DNA of 64,000 nt from contig JAZAYU010000126.1 in assembly GCA_038501625.1 (NCBI GenBank), positions 62,001-126,000 on the forward strand. The letters are read 5' to 3'. Position 1 is the stretch's first letter, and every line of letters begins with the position of its first letter. Shown here piece after piece: positions 1 to 13,884 of the stretch. The position numbers and the translations under genes were made by a program. The notes beneath the pieces were generated by a model. The model worked only from the letters and a program-made list of their open reading frames with translations, ran no database searches and was not told the DNA's origin. Source of the DNA: Corbicula japonica. Its lineage: Eukaryota; Mollusca; Bivalvia; Venerida; Cyrenidae.

Positions 1-200
1 TTTGTCAACAATTTTAAGCAATGAGAGCTTGGAGGATGAAAAATCAGAAGCCTTAGAATGATTGTTGGATGATGAACAGAATCAACACTGTTCACTTCGA
101 AGTCTGCAATATCTTATCAGACTTCATGCGCAATCGCGGGTTTAGTTCCACATTAGTAGCACTGGGATTAAAGCCATATCCATGAAGTGTGGGTGAGGTA

Positions 201-217
201 GGGGGGGGGGGGGGGGG
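201..217. repeat. poly-G tract
   Basis: Seventeen consecutive G residues on the plus strand, upstream of the first minisatellite. It is a simple homopolymer, prone to length error in assemblies. Apart from this tract I see no gene in the first 400 bases. Confidence 0.9.
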
Positions 218-404
218 TTAAACCTTTGTGTAGGTGAGAAGTGTCAAGCAGCCACTGTTTGTAAATAGCCAATTCACTATTAAGAAACATTAAATGTGTT
301 TTTCAACAGAAAAAATGCAAAGAGCCACTTGGAGCTGGCTGCAATCTGGATTGTTTCACCTGTTGTTTGCAGGCATCTTTTGTCAGCAGTCACCTTATGT
401 AAGT

Positions 405-1605
405 AAGCAGCCATCTGCCTGAGTAAGCAGCCACCTGGTGTAAGCAGCCACCTGGTGTAAGCAGCCACCTGATGTAAGCAGTCATCTGGTGTAAGCAGCC
501 ACCTGGTGTAAGTAGCCACCTGGTGTAAGTAGCCACCTGGTGTAAGTAGCCACCTGGTGTAAGCAGCCACCTGGTGTAAGCAGCCACCTGGTGTAAGCAG
601 CCACCTGGTGTAAGCAGTCATCTGGTGTAAGCAGCCACCTGGTGTAAGCAGCCACCTGATGTAAGCAGCCACCTGGTGTAAGCAGCCACCTGATGTAAGC
701 AGTCATCTGGTGTAAGCAGCCACCTGGTGTAAGTAGCCACCTGGTGTAAGCAGCCACCTGGTGTAAGCAGCCACCTGGTGTAAGCAGCCACCTGGTGTAA
801 GCAGCCACCTGGTGTAAGCAGCCACCTGGTGTAAGTAGCCACCTGGTGTAAGCAGCCACCTGGTGTAAGCAGCCACCTAGTGTTAGCAGCCATCTGGTGT
901 AGGCAGTCACCTGGTGTAAGCAGCCATCTGGTGTAAGCAGCCACCTGGTGTAAGCAGCCACCTGGTGTAAGCAGCACTCTGCTTGTGTAAGCAGCCACCT
1001 GGTGTAAGCAGCCACCAGGCGTAAGCAGCACTCTGCTTGTGTAATCAGCCACCTGGTGTAAGCAGCCACCAGGTGTAAGCAGCCACCTGATGTAAGCAGC
1101 CACCAGGTGTAAGCAGCCACCTGGTGTAAGCAGCCACCTGGTGTAAGCAGCCACCTGGTGTAAGCAGCCACCTGGTGTAAGCAGCCACCTGGTGTAAGCA
1201 GCCACCTGGTGTAAGCAGCCACCTGGTGTAAGCAGCCACCTAGTGTAAGCAGCCACCTAGTGTAAGCAGCCACCTGGTGTAAGCAGCCACCTGGTGTAAG
1301 CAGCCACCTGGTGTAAGCAGCCACCTGGTGTAAGCAGCCACCTGGTGTAAGCAGCCACCTGGTGTAAGCAGCCATCTGGTGTAGGCAGTCACCTGGTGTA
1401 AGCAGCCATCTGGTGTAAGCAGCCACCTGGTGTAAGCAGCCACCTGGTGTAAGCAGACATCAGGTGTAAGCAGCCACCTGGTGTAAGCAGCCATCTGGTG
1501 TAAGCAGCCACCTGGTGTAAGCAGCCACCTGGTGTAAGCAGCCACCTGGTGTAAGCAGCCACCTGGTGTTAGCAGACCCTCATGTAAACAGCCACCTGGT
1601 CTTAT
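405..1605. repeat. 17-bp minisatellite
   Basis: About 70 tandem copies of a 17-bp unit (core CACCTGGTGTAAGCAGC), with single-base variants and two 20-bp variants containing ACTCTGCTTGTG near 970-1,040. The long open frames here on the minus strand (e.g. 482-1,426) are only the repeat read in frame: 17 bp cycles through all frames, giving a 17-residue peptide period with no domain. The AGCAGCCACCTG word is shared with the terminal inverted repeat of the MITE at 29,944-30,122. Confidence 0.95.
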
Positions 1606-2734
1606 TCATGTACATAAGTTTGTTGGAATAAAATTTGACATCTGTAAAACTATAATGTAAAAACCAAATGCCCAACTATCGCAGAGATAGATACAGTGGA
1701 TGTTTGTTAAATTTCTGTGATATCTCAGATATAGATACAGTGGTTGTTTGTTAAATTGCTGTGATATCATAATATTACTCATTTGCAAGAAGTTGTTTTT
1801 CAAAGTTTTACATGCTGTTGCAATGTTAATATTTTTACAACAACAAAAACCGTTAATGTGTATTGTGCATGTATAAACTGTGAGGTTACAATGCACAGAA
1901 TTCATTTCTACGTGTCTTTAGGATGCATGTCACAACAGTAATATGTGTAGACCCATGTTAGAGCATAACTAGTTCGCAGGGATTGATCCCTAATTTTCGT
2001 GAACATATAAAATGTCATTGTTTAGTTTGGATAATTCCATTTCTAAGTCCTAGATAATAAACACTGTAGATCTGTTAGACAACATGGGTGTGCTGACATC
2101 TGGGTCTACATTGGTCACAATTGAAAATACTTGTTGACAGTTATAATGCCAAAATGAGCCGTGCCACAGAAAAAAGGGTCTTTCTTTATAATTGTGACAT
2201 GTTTTGTGGTTACTATTGTTTTTTTTAAAGAACAAACAATTATTCATCATTTTGTGTTGTTTTACCAGATTTCAACCTAGACTTCATATTTATTTCTGTT
2301 AAATTCAAACTGTACAATGTCCTCTGCTGAACTTTTTTTAGAACAATGGATTTATAAATGTCATATGTCATGTTTAAAGAATTTTGTGTACATTTATTTT
2401 TTAAGATTATTTACATCACATTTGTTTTGTATTTGGAAAATTGTACTTTGCTCATTAGTTTTTTATTTGGCAAATTTTATTTCTATGTTATGGTGATTGT
2501 TTCTTCACAATGTGTGTTTTTATTGTTTGAAATAAACATTATTTTGGTGTATGAGTTTTTACCAATCAAGTGATTTTATCATATGAACCGAAGCATCATT
2601 ATCACATATTGAATAAATATACATGTACTTTCAAAATAATACAAATATAACCCATGAGAAGGACACATAAAATTATTATAGATGGGAATAGTAGTGTAAA
2701 TTTGAAATTTCTTAATAACTCAGATATAGTCACA
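1606..2734. other. unique AT-rich spacer, no gene seen
   Basis: AT-rich sequence between two minisatellites. It has a short local duplication (an ATAGATACAGTGG-type word near 1,687 and 1,731) and small open frames of under 100 codons with no recognisable domain or splice structure. I call no gene here. Confidence 0.6.
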
Positions 2735-5700
2735 GTGCAGGGTACATACCTGGTACATCCCATATACAGTGCAGCCCATACCTGGTTCATCCCATATACA
2801 GTACAGCCCATACCTGGTACACCCAATACATAGAAAACATACCTGGCATGCCCATACACAGTGCAGAGTACATATGTGGTACATCCCATATACAGTGCAG
2901 CCCATACCTGGTACACCCAATACATAGAAAACATACCTGGCATGCCCATACACAGTGCAGAGTACATATGTGGTACATCCCATATACAGTGCAGCCCATA
3001 CCTGGTACACCCAATACATAGAAAACATACCTGGTATGCCCATACACAGTGCAGAGTACATACCTGGTACATCCCATATACAGTGCAGCCCATACCTGGT
3101 ACACCCAATACATAGAAAACATACCTGGCATGCCCATACACAGTGCAGAGTACTTACCTGCCACAACCCATAAACAGTGCAGGTACATACCTGGAACACC
3201 CCATAAATCGTTCTTTGTACATACCTGGCACACCCAGTACACGAAAAGGTCACAGTGCAGGGTACATACTTGTTACACCCACCCATAGTCTAGAGTACAT
3301 ACCTCGCACCCCCCGTACACAATGCAGCGTACATACCTGATACACCCCATACACAGTGCAGAGTACATACTTGGTACACCCCGTACTCCGTGCAGAGTAC
3401 ACACCTAGTGCACCCCATACTCTGTGCAGAGAACATACTTGGTAAATCCAATACTCAGTGCAGAGTACACACCTAGTGCACCCGATACACTGTGCAGCGA
3501 ACATACTTGGTAAACCCAATACTCAGTGCATGGCACATAACTGGTACCCCATAAACAGTGCAGAGTACATACCTGGAACTCTCCATACACAGTGTAGAGA
3601 ACATACCTGGCACACCCCATACACAGTGTAGAGAACATACCTGGAACACTCCATACACAGTGTAGAGAACATACATGGCACACGCCATTTGTAGTTCTAA
3701 GTACATACCTAGTACATCCTATATACAATGCAGGGTACATGACTGGCACACCCCATACACAGCGCAGAGTACATGACTGGCACACCCCATACACAGTGCA
3801 GAGTACATGACTGGCACTCCCCATACACAGTGCAGAGTACATGACTGGCACACCCCATACTCAGTGCAGAGTACATACCTAGTACACCCCATACACAATG
3901 CAGAGTACATGACTGCCACACCCCATACACAGTGCAGAGTACATGACTGGCACACCCTATACTCAGTGCAGAGTACATACCTAGTACACCCCATACACAG
4001 TGCAGAGTACATGACTGGCACATCCCATACACAGTGCAAAGAACATACATGCTACACCATATACACAATGCAGGGTACATACCTGGTACATCCCATACAC
4101 AATGCAGGGTACATACCTGGTACACACCATACACAGTGCAGAGTACATGACTGGCACACCTCATACACAGTGCAAAGAACATATATGGTACACACCATAA
4201 ACAGTGCAGAGTACATACCTGATACACCCCATACACAATGCAGGGTACATACCTGGTACATCCCATACACAGTGCAGAGTACATGACTGGCACACCCCAT
4301 ACACAGTGCAAAGAACATACCTGGTACACCCATACACAATGCAGGGTACATACCTAGTACACCCCATACACAATGCAGGGTACATACCTGATACACCCCA
4401 TACACAATGCAAGTACATACCTGGTACACACCATACACAGTGCAAAGTACATACCTGATACACCCCATTCACAATGCAGGGCACATACCTGGTACATCCC
4501 ATGCACAGTGCAGAGTACATGACTGGCACACCCAATACACACTGCAGGGTACATATATGTTACACCTTATACATAGTGCAGGGTACATACTTGGTACACC
4601 CCGTACACTGTGCAGAGTACATACCAGATACATCCCGTACACAGTGCAGAGTACATACCTGGTACACCCCATACACAGTGCAGAGAACATGCCTTGTACA
4701 CTCCATACACTGTGCAGAGAACATATCTAGTACACCCCTAAAACAGAGCATAGTACATATCTGGTACACCCCATACACAGTACCTGGTACATACCTGGTA
4801 CACCCTATACACTGTGCATGGCACATACCTTGTACACCCCATAAAAAGTGCAGAGTACATACATGGCAAACCCCATACAAAGTGCAAAGTACATTTCAGG
4901 CACAGTATATACCCCATACACAGTGCAGAGTAATACCTTGCTCACCCCATAGACAGTGCAGAGTACATACCTTGCTCACCCCATACACAGTGCAGAGTAC
5001 ATACCTGGCACAACCCATAAACAGTGCAGAGCACATACCTGGAACACTCCATACACAGTGCAGAGAACAAACCTGGCACACGCCATTCGTAGTCCTGAGT
5101 ACATACCTGGTACACCCCATACACAGTGCAGAGTACATACCTGGTACACCCCATACACAGTGCAGAGTACATGACTGGCACACCCCATACACAGTATAGG
5201 GTACATACATGTTACACCCTATACACAGTGCAGATTACTTTCCAGGTACAACCCATACAACAACAGTGCATGGTACATACCTGGTACATCCCATACATAG
5301 TGCAGATTACATACCTTGAACACCCCATACACAGTGCAGACTACATACCTGGAAAATCCTATACACAGTGCAGAGTACATACCTGGTACACCCCATATAC
5401 TATGCAGAGAAATAACCTGGTACACCCCATACACAGTGCAGAGTACATATATAGTACATCTGTACACAGTGCAGAGTACATACCTGATACACCCCATACA
5501 CAGTGCAAAGTACATACATGGTAGAGCCCATACACAGTGCAAAGTACATACATGGTACAGCCCATACACAGTGCAAAGTACATGCATGGTGCAGCCCATA
5601 CACAGTGCAGAGTACATACCTGGCACACCCGATACACAGTGCAAAGTACATACATGGTAGAGCCCATACACAGTGCAAAGTACATACATGGTACAGCCCA

Positions 5701-8700
5701 TACATAGTGCAAAGTACATGCATGGTACAGCCCATACACAGTGCAGAGTACATATATGGTACACCCCATACACTGTGAAGAGAACATACCTATACACCCC
5801 ATACAAAGTGCAAAGTACATACATGGTACAGCCCATACACAGTGCAAAGTACATACATGGTAGATCCCATGCACAGTGCAGAGTACATATATGGTGCACC
5901 CCAAACACTGTGCAGAGAACATACCTGTACACCCCATACACAGTGCAAAGTACATACCTGATACAACCCCATACACTGTGCAGAGAAAATACCTGGTACA
6001 CCCCATACACAGTGCAGAGTACATATATGGTACATCCCATGCACTTTGCAGAGTACATACCTGGTACACACCATACACAGTGCAAAGTGCATACATGGTA
6101 CATCCCATGCACAGTGCAGAGTACATACCTGGTACACGCCATAGACAGTGCAAAGTACATACTAGTACATCCCATGCACTGCGCAAAGTACATGCATGGT
6201 ACAGCACATATACAGTGCAGAGTACATATATGATACACCCCATAGACAGTGCAGAGAACATACCTGTACAGGCCATACAAAGTGCAAAGTACATACATGG
6301 TACAACCCCATTCACTGCAGAGAAAATACCTGGTACACCCCATACACAGTGCAGAGTACATATATGGTACATCCCATGCACTTTGTAGAGTACATACCTG
6401 GTACACACAATACACAGTGCAAAGTACATACATGGTACATCCCATGCACAGTGCAGAGTACATACCTGGTACACCCCATACACAGTGCAAAGTGCATTCA
6501 TGGTACATCCCATGCACTGTGCAAAGTACATGCATGGTACAGCCCATACACAGTGCAGAGTACATATATGGTACACCCCATACACTGTGAAGAGTACATA
6601 CCTGCTACACACAATACACAGTGCAAAGTACATACATGTTACATCCCATGCACAGTGCAGAGTAAATACCTGGTACACCCCATACACAGTGCAAAGTACA
6701 TACATGGTACATCCTATGCACAGTGCAGAGTACATACCTGGTACACCCCATACACAGTGCAAAGTACATACTGGTACATCCCATGCACTGTGCAAAGTAC
6801 ATGCATGGTACAGCCCATATACAGTGCAGAGTACATATATGGTACACCCCATACACAGTGCAGAGAACATACCTGTACACCCCATACAAAGTGCAAAGTA
6901 CATAGATGGTACAACCCCATACACTGTGCAGAGAAAATACCTGGTACACCCCATACACAGTGCAGAGTACATATATGGTACATCCCATGCACTTTGCAGA
7001 GTACATACCTGGTACACACAATACACAGTGCAAAGTACATACATGGTACATCCCATGCACAGTGCAGAGTACATACCTGGTACACCCCATACACAGTGCA
7101 AAGTACATACATGGTACATCCCATGCACTGTGCAAAGTACATGCATGGTACAGCCCAAACACAGTGCAGAGTACATATATGGTACACCCCATACACTGTG
7201 CAGAGTACATACCTGGTACACACAATACACAGTGCAAAGTACATACATGGTACATCTTATGCACAGTGCAGAGTAAATACCTGGTACACCCCACACACAG
7301 TGCAAAGTACATACATGGTACATCCCATGCACTGTGCAAAGTACATGCATGGTACAGCCCATACACAGTGCAGAGTACATATCTGGTACAGCCCATACAC
7401 TGTGCAGAGAACATACCTGTACACCCCATAAACAGTGCAAAGAACATACCTGGTACAACCCCATACACTGTGCAGTGAAAATACCTGGTTCACCCCATAC
7501 ACAGTGCAGAGTACTTATATGGTACATCCCATGCACTTTGCAGAGTACATACCTGGTACACACCATACACAGTGCAAAGTACATGCATGGTACATCCCAT
7601 GCACAGTGCAGAGTAAATACCTGGTACACCCCATACACAGTGCAAAGTACATACATGGTACATCCTATGCACAGTGCAGAGTACATACCTGGTACACCCC
7701 ATACACAGTGCAAAGTACATACTGGTACATCCCATGCACTGTGCAAAGTACATGCATGGTACAGCCCATATACAGTGCAGAGTACATATATGGTACACCC
7801 CATACACAGTGCAGAGAACATACCTGTACACCCCATACAAAGTGCAAAGTACATAGATGGTACAACCCCATACACTGTGCAGAGAAAATACCTGGTACAC
7901 CCCATACACAGTGCAGAGTACATATATGGTACATCCCATGCACTTTGCAGAGTACATACCTGGTACACACAATACACAGTGCAAAGTACATACATGGTAC
8001 ATCCCATGCACAGTGCAGAGTACATACCTGGTACACCCCATACACAGTGCAAAGTACATACATGGTACATCCCATGCACTGTGCAAAGTACATGCATGGT
8101 ACAGCCCAAACACAGTGCAGAGTACATATATGGTACACCCCATACACTGTGCAGAGTACATACCTGGTACACACAATACACAGTGCAAAGTACATACATG
8201 GTACATCTTATGCACAGTGCAGAGTAAATACCTGGTACACCCCACACACAGTGCAAAGTACATACATGGTACATCCCATGCACTGTGCAAAGTACATGCA
8301 TGGTACAGCCCATACACAGTGCAGAGTACATATCTGGTACAGCCCATACACTGTGCAGAGAACATACCTGTACACCCCATAAACAGTGCAAAGAACATAC
8401 CTGGTACAACCCCATACACTGTGCAGTGAAAATACCTGGTTCACCCCATACACAGTGCAGAGTACTTATATGGTACATCCCATGCACTTTGCAGAGTACA
8501 TACCTGGTACACACCATACACAGTGCAAAGTACATGCATGGTACATCCCATGCACAGTGCAGAGTATATACCTGGTATACTCCATACACAGTGCAAAGTA
8601 CATAATTTGTACATCCCATGCACTGTGCAAGTACATGCATGGTACAGCCCATACACAGTGCAGAGTACATATATGGTACACCCCATACACTGTGCAGGGA

Positions 8701-10575
8701 ACATTCCTGGTTCACACCATATGCAGTGCAAAGTACATACATGGTACAGCCCATACACAGTGCAAAGTACATACATGGTAGAGCCCATGCACTGTGCAGA
8801 GTGCATATATGGTGCACCCCATACACTGTGCAGAGAACATACCTGTACACACCATACACAGTGCAAAGTACACACCTGGTACAACCCCATACACTGTGCA
8901 GAGAAAATACCTGGTACACCCCATACACAGTGCAGAGTACATATATGGTACATTCCATTCACTTTGAAGAGTACATACCTAGTACACACCATACACATTG
9001 CAAAGAACATACATGGTACAGCCCATACACAGTGCAAAGTACATGCATGGTACAGCCCGTACACAGTGCAGAGTACATATATGGTACACCTCATACACTG
9101 TGCAGAGAACATACCTGTACATCCCATACACAAAGCAAAGTACATACATGGTACAACCCATACACTGTGCAAAGTACATACATGGTACAGCCCATGCACA
9201 GTGCAGAGTACATACCTGGTACACCCCATACACTTTGCAGAGAACATACCTGTACACCCCATACACAGTGCAGAGTACATATATGGTACATCCCATGCAC
9301 TTTACAGAGTACATACCTGGTACACACCATACACAGTGCAAAGTACATACAGGGTACATCCCATGCACAGTGCAGAGTATATACCTGGTACACCCCATAC
9401 ACAGTGCAAAATACATACATGGCACATCCCATGCACTGTGCAAAGTACATATATGGTACACCCCATACACTGTGCAGAGAACATACCTGTACACCCCATA
9501 CACAGTGCAAAGTACATACCTTGTACACCCCATACACTGTGCAGAGAAAATACCTGATACACCCCATACACAGTGCAGAGTACATACCTGGTACACCCCA
9601 TACACAGTGCAAAGTACATACCTTGTACACCCCATACACTGTGCAGAGAAAATACCTGATACACACCATACACAGTGCAGAGTACATACCTGGAACACCC
9701 CATACACAGTGCAAAGTACATGCATGGTACAGCCCATACACAGTGCAGTGTACATATATGGAACACCCCATACACTGTGCAGAGAACATACCTGTACACC
9801 CCATACACAGTGCAAAGTACATACATGGTACAGACCATACACAGTGCAGAGTACATACCTGGTACACCCCATACACTGTGCAGAGAAAATACCTGGTACA
9901 CTCCATACAGTGTGCAGATGACATACCTGGTACACACAATACACAGTGCAGAGTACATACCTGGTACACCCCATACACAATGCAGAGAAAATACCTGGTA
10001 CACCCCAAACACTGTGCGGATTACATACCTGGTACACACCATACACAGTGCAGAGTACATGCATGGTACAGCCCATACACAGTGCAGAGTACATATTTGG
10101 TACACCCCATACACAGTGCAGAGTACATATATGGTAAACCCCATTCACTGTGCAGAGAACATACCTGTACACCCCATACACAGTGCAAAGTACATACATG
10201 GTACAGACCATACACAGTGCAGAGTACATACCTGGTACACCCCATACACTGTGCAGAGAAAATACCTGGTACACCCCATACACTGTGCAGAGTACATACC
10301 TGGTACAGACCATACACAATGCAGAGTACATACCTGGTACACCCCATACACTGTGCAGAGAAAATTCCTGGTACACCCCATACACTGTGCAGATTACATA
10401 CCTGGTACACACCATACACAGTGCAGAGTACATACATGGTACAGACCATACACTGTGCAAAGTACATGCATGGTACAGCCCATACACAGTGCAGAGTACA
10501 TAAATGGTACATCCCATACACAGTGCAAAGTACATACATGGTACAGACCATACACAGCGCATGGTACATGTACAT
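2735..10575. repeat. 34-bp minisatellite, about 7.8 kb
   Basis: About 230 tandem copies of a 34-bp unit whose conserved words are CATACACAGTGCA, AAGTACATAC and TGGTACA. Variant classes alternate: CATACACAGTG versus CATACACTGTG, and CCATGCACAG versus CCATGCACTT. The first part (about 2,750-3,140) is organised as a 94-bp higher-order unit. Large open frames on both strands (up to 1,199 codons at 5,359-8,958 minus) are three 34-bp units read as a 34-residue peptide period and carry no domain, so they are rejected as genes. The segment 6,638-8,565 contains a perfect tandem duplication with a 951-bp period. Confidence 0.97.
6638..8565. repeat. 951-bp tandem duplication inside the 34-bp array
   Basis: The block starting near 6,638 recurs unchanged 951 bp later. 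For example, the words around 6,723, 6,906 and 7,334 reappear at 7,674, 7,857 and 8,285. The match stops where AGTAAATACC (near 7,611) becomes AGTATATACC (near 8,562). The period is close to 28 units of 34 bp. Complete identity implies a very recent unequal exchange, or an assembly artefact. Confidence 0.9.
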
Positions 10576-10589
10576 ACATAAGTTTTAAG

Positions 10590-13500
10590 ATAATACTTGG
10601 AATGCTGAAGAGGCAATTCTTTTTTCTTAATCATTTTATTTGCTTCGGGTATTTTCGGAAATCAACGAATTGTAACGAAGATATCATGGGCTTGCGTATT
10701 ATATTAACCGTGAATTTTGACAAAAGGTGTTGCCGAGATTTCGTGAACCGAAACACTTCAAGTGGATATTGATACAAACGAATTTTGAGAAAGGTAAGTT
10801 TAACTTTAAATTTTACTTTTACATGATAATTTAATAAACAATAAACACCGGTAACAATACGGCAACATAATCACATTTTGGACTAGGGGATTAAAAGTTG
10901 ATATAAACTGAAAATCGATGGGATTTTAATACTAAATCTTTTAAATAATACAAAATGTCAAATGTTTCACCTATGATTCACAAGCATTACCAGTTTTCAC
11001 GCCTAATATATATGCATATATTTATAAAAACGCCCTAAAAGATGAAGGCGAGTTTCATTGAAGACATTTATGAACATGCAATCATGATCTTAAGACTTTG
11101 TGAATCTGGATAAACTTAATATGATCTTATTTTACATTTTCTTCATTTCTTGACGAGAGCTAGAAATACACAAAACAGATAGTTTCAGTTTCAAAGAAGC
11201 ATTTAAGAAGGATCCCCATATCGTTCAGTGCCCAAGGTTATAAAACTGAGCATGGAAACCAGTCTCAAATCTCAAGCATCTGATCATTTCAGCCAATAAG
11301 ATGCTTGAGATTTGAGACTGGTTTCCAACTTCTCAGTTTTATAACCTTCAGCCCTGGCTTTTATTACCTATCACTGAGAGTCCTTTCACATTTGGAAAGT
11401 GTGGCCGATTAGGTCGAAGTTGGCCGACTGACTTGGAGACCAATTTGATTAAAATCATCTCCTAAAAACCGCTACGCTAACATTTTGTTAGATCTGACTT
11501 CAGTGAGATTGACTTGGAGACTGGATCCAATCGGTTTTAAGCTTGGACAACGTTGCTGTGATTTATCGTTTGATCATTGAAATGTCCAAGTGGTTTCATG
11601 GTGTTAAGTCGGAGAATTTCAATCAATACACGCTTAACAAATGTGCTTTGGCTCTGATGAAAAAGAACTTCTGCGGAAAATAATTTGAATCCGATCACCA
11701 GATCTGTGTTTTTAGTTTCAAAATCTTTACTTTTAACGCATTTCTGTGTCAGTCCTTTACGCCTCATTGGAGATCGGTACGCGTTGTTGAATTCTCAACT
11801 CGTCTGCTAGTATTGCATATGTATTTGTACATGTATGCCTATTCTGTCTGACGTGCAAAATGTGCCGTTTCCTAAATAAATCTCCAAAAGAATGATGGAA
11901 TGTCCACTTGACAGCCTCGCAAACTTCCTGGCAAGCCCATGCAGGTCTCTAAAAAAAGGGAGTCGATTTTGCACATTAGCGTCGCTCTCTGTCCATGGCG
12001 ATATAGGCTTCAACATACGCATACTGAAATGCTAACAAGAAACTGATTATACATGTTACAATATGATCAACAATTGATAATACCCATCGTATGGTGTTTC
12101 ATGTCTTCTGTATGAAAATATGAAGCAACGTGCTGAAGCTGTCTCGCTTCAGTATTTGTTTTCCAAACTTGTCATAGTTATATTTTAATATCGGATGGTG
12201 TGTAAGCATTTTTCAACAAAAGGCGAGACTGTTTTGTGCAGAAATCATTTGTGCGTTGATCAGTCCCAACAATTACCTTATACATAAATCGTAACAAGAT
12301 AAAGGTAGATGACGTAGTTTATGGTTTTCGTCCGCCATTGCTAAAAGGGCGCCTCAGAAACTCGTAAAGGCGACCCAGTAACACAATCAAGACAGTGCAC
12401 CTCATTCCTTACAGCTAGTGGTTTCCGATCCAAAAACACTATCAGATTACCCTTACACCTTTAAAGAACGGAGACCAGTCTTCAATATTAGTTAGCTTAT
12501 TGGCTGAAATAAAGCTGCGCTCTAAATGACCAGTTGCAGAAAATACTTTCAAGACTGAGCCTAATATCAATACACCAGTGTGGTGGCTCATTAATGCCGT
12601 TTCTCTTTTAGTTATTTTGCAAAGAAATAAGACCAAGCAGAAAGACGATATAACGAACAAATAGACGAAAATACAAAAAAAACACGCGAAAAAGACGAAA
12701 TAAATAAATAAAAACGCTACGCAAATTAACTAAAAAACGCTATTTTGCGCGAAAAAAAACGACAAGTCTCCGTGCAATATATAGAGGATAACGCAATATA
12801 AACTGTAAAATAGCGTTATTCCTTGCTTCGCTAGCGGTCTTTTCTCGCGTTGTGTTTTTTTTTTCGCTTGACGTCTTTTCATTTTTTTTTTCGCTAAATA
12901 GATGTTTCGCGTGCCATCTTTTCGCTTGGCGTCTCTTCCGTTATTTCGCCTGGCTTCATTCGGCTAAGCGTTATTTCGCCAGGTTTTTTTAACGATATTT
13001 CGCTTGGCTTTTTATTTGCTTAGCGTGTTATTCGCTTGGCGTCTTTTTGCTCGGCGTTATTTAGACTTTTTGACTTCCGGTTAACATGCATGTCGATGAA
13101 TATGAATGTGAGGACAAGGATACGCAAAATATGTCGGATAAATATTAAGCGAACTCGGTCCAAAACATATACCAACATAGAAAACACTATCACTTTAATT
13201 TGTAAAGACACGCGATGTATTGTTGTCTAAGTATAAACTATGGATGGTGTAGTGAGTTGACTTGTGGTGCCTTGCTGCCTTAATTTATCTGGTTCAGCAT
13301 CAAATAACACAACTATATCAAATCAATGTCAATCAATGTCAATCAATGCCAGTCAAAAGTACGAACACGGTATGTAAATGAATCGTTAAAAATCGAATAG
13401 CAAATGTTTGAAATGCACAGCATTGGCCATGTTTGTTATCAGTGTGTGCCGGAATGTTGTTAAATCACAGTTTCAGTCATAGGTTTCTATGGGAGGATGA

Positions 13501-13860
13501 AATAATATGTACATTTATTGGTAAATTTATCACATGGTTAATGAAAGTTAAAGAGTGTAAGATTTCTATTTTTTTGCTGAGTATATAATACCGGTATATC
13601 AACAAATGTGATCAAGCTGGGATATCATTAACCTGTATCCGCGCTGAAATGTAAAAAGATTAATGATAAAACGAGGTAGTTGGTGGCTTTCTTAACCGAC
13701 AATTTAATACCGTCAGTGACCACAATTACGGCCTAAGGTTTCATGACATTTTCCCAATTTTTTTCAGGTTTTACGCCATAAACTTAAAATACAGCTATAC
13801 TTGGATTGTCTTATAGATTTGCTTATGTGTACGTCCGTACGTCCTCACGTACATCGCAAA
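10590..13860. other. non-coding spacer with one MITE, no gene seen
   Basis: Apart from the palindromic element at 11,226-11,356, this stretch holds AT-rich sequence, a 400-bp zone (12,650-13,060) of degenerate words such as TTTCGCTTGGCGT and ACGCGAAAAAGACG, and four copies of TCAATCAATG near 13,322. Open frames of about 60-76 codons show no domain and no convincing splice sites. Confidence 0.5.
11226..11356. mobile_element. palindromic MITE, family A copy 1
   Basis: Two arms of about 49 bp form an inverted repeat (11,234-11,282 against 11,298-11,348) around a 15-bp loop. The ends read CAGTGCCCAAGG on the left and CCTTCAGCCCTGG on the right, and the arms contain AGTCTCAAATCTCAAG. The same core and ends recur at 47,160-47,313 and, more diverged, at 22,227-22,372. 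No coding capacity, so a non-autonomous element by structure. Confidence 0.8.
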
Positions 13861-13884
13861 ATTCCACGTCCAGACAATAATATA

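Noticed and set aside
5359..8958. 1,199-codon minus-strand open frame and its many companions on both strands at 2.6-10.6 kb
   Set aside because: It is the 34-bp unit read three times per 34 residues. Similar long frames exist on the opposite strand, there is no domain, and the content is only repeat periodicity.
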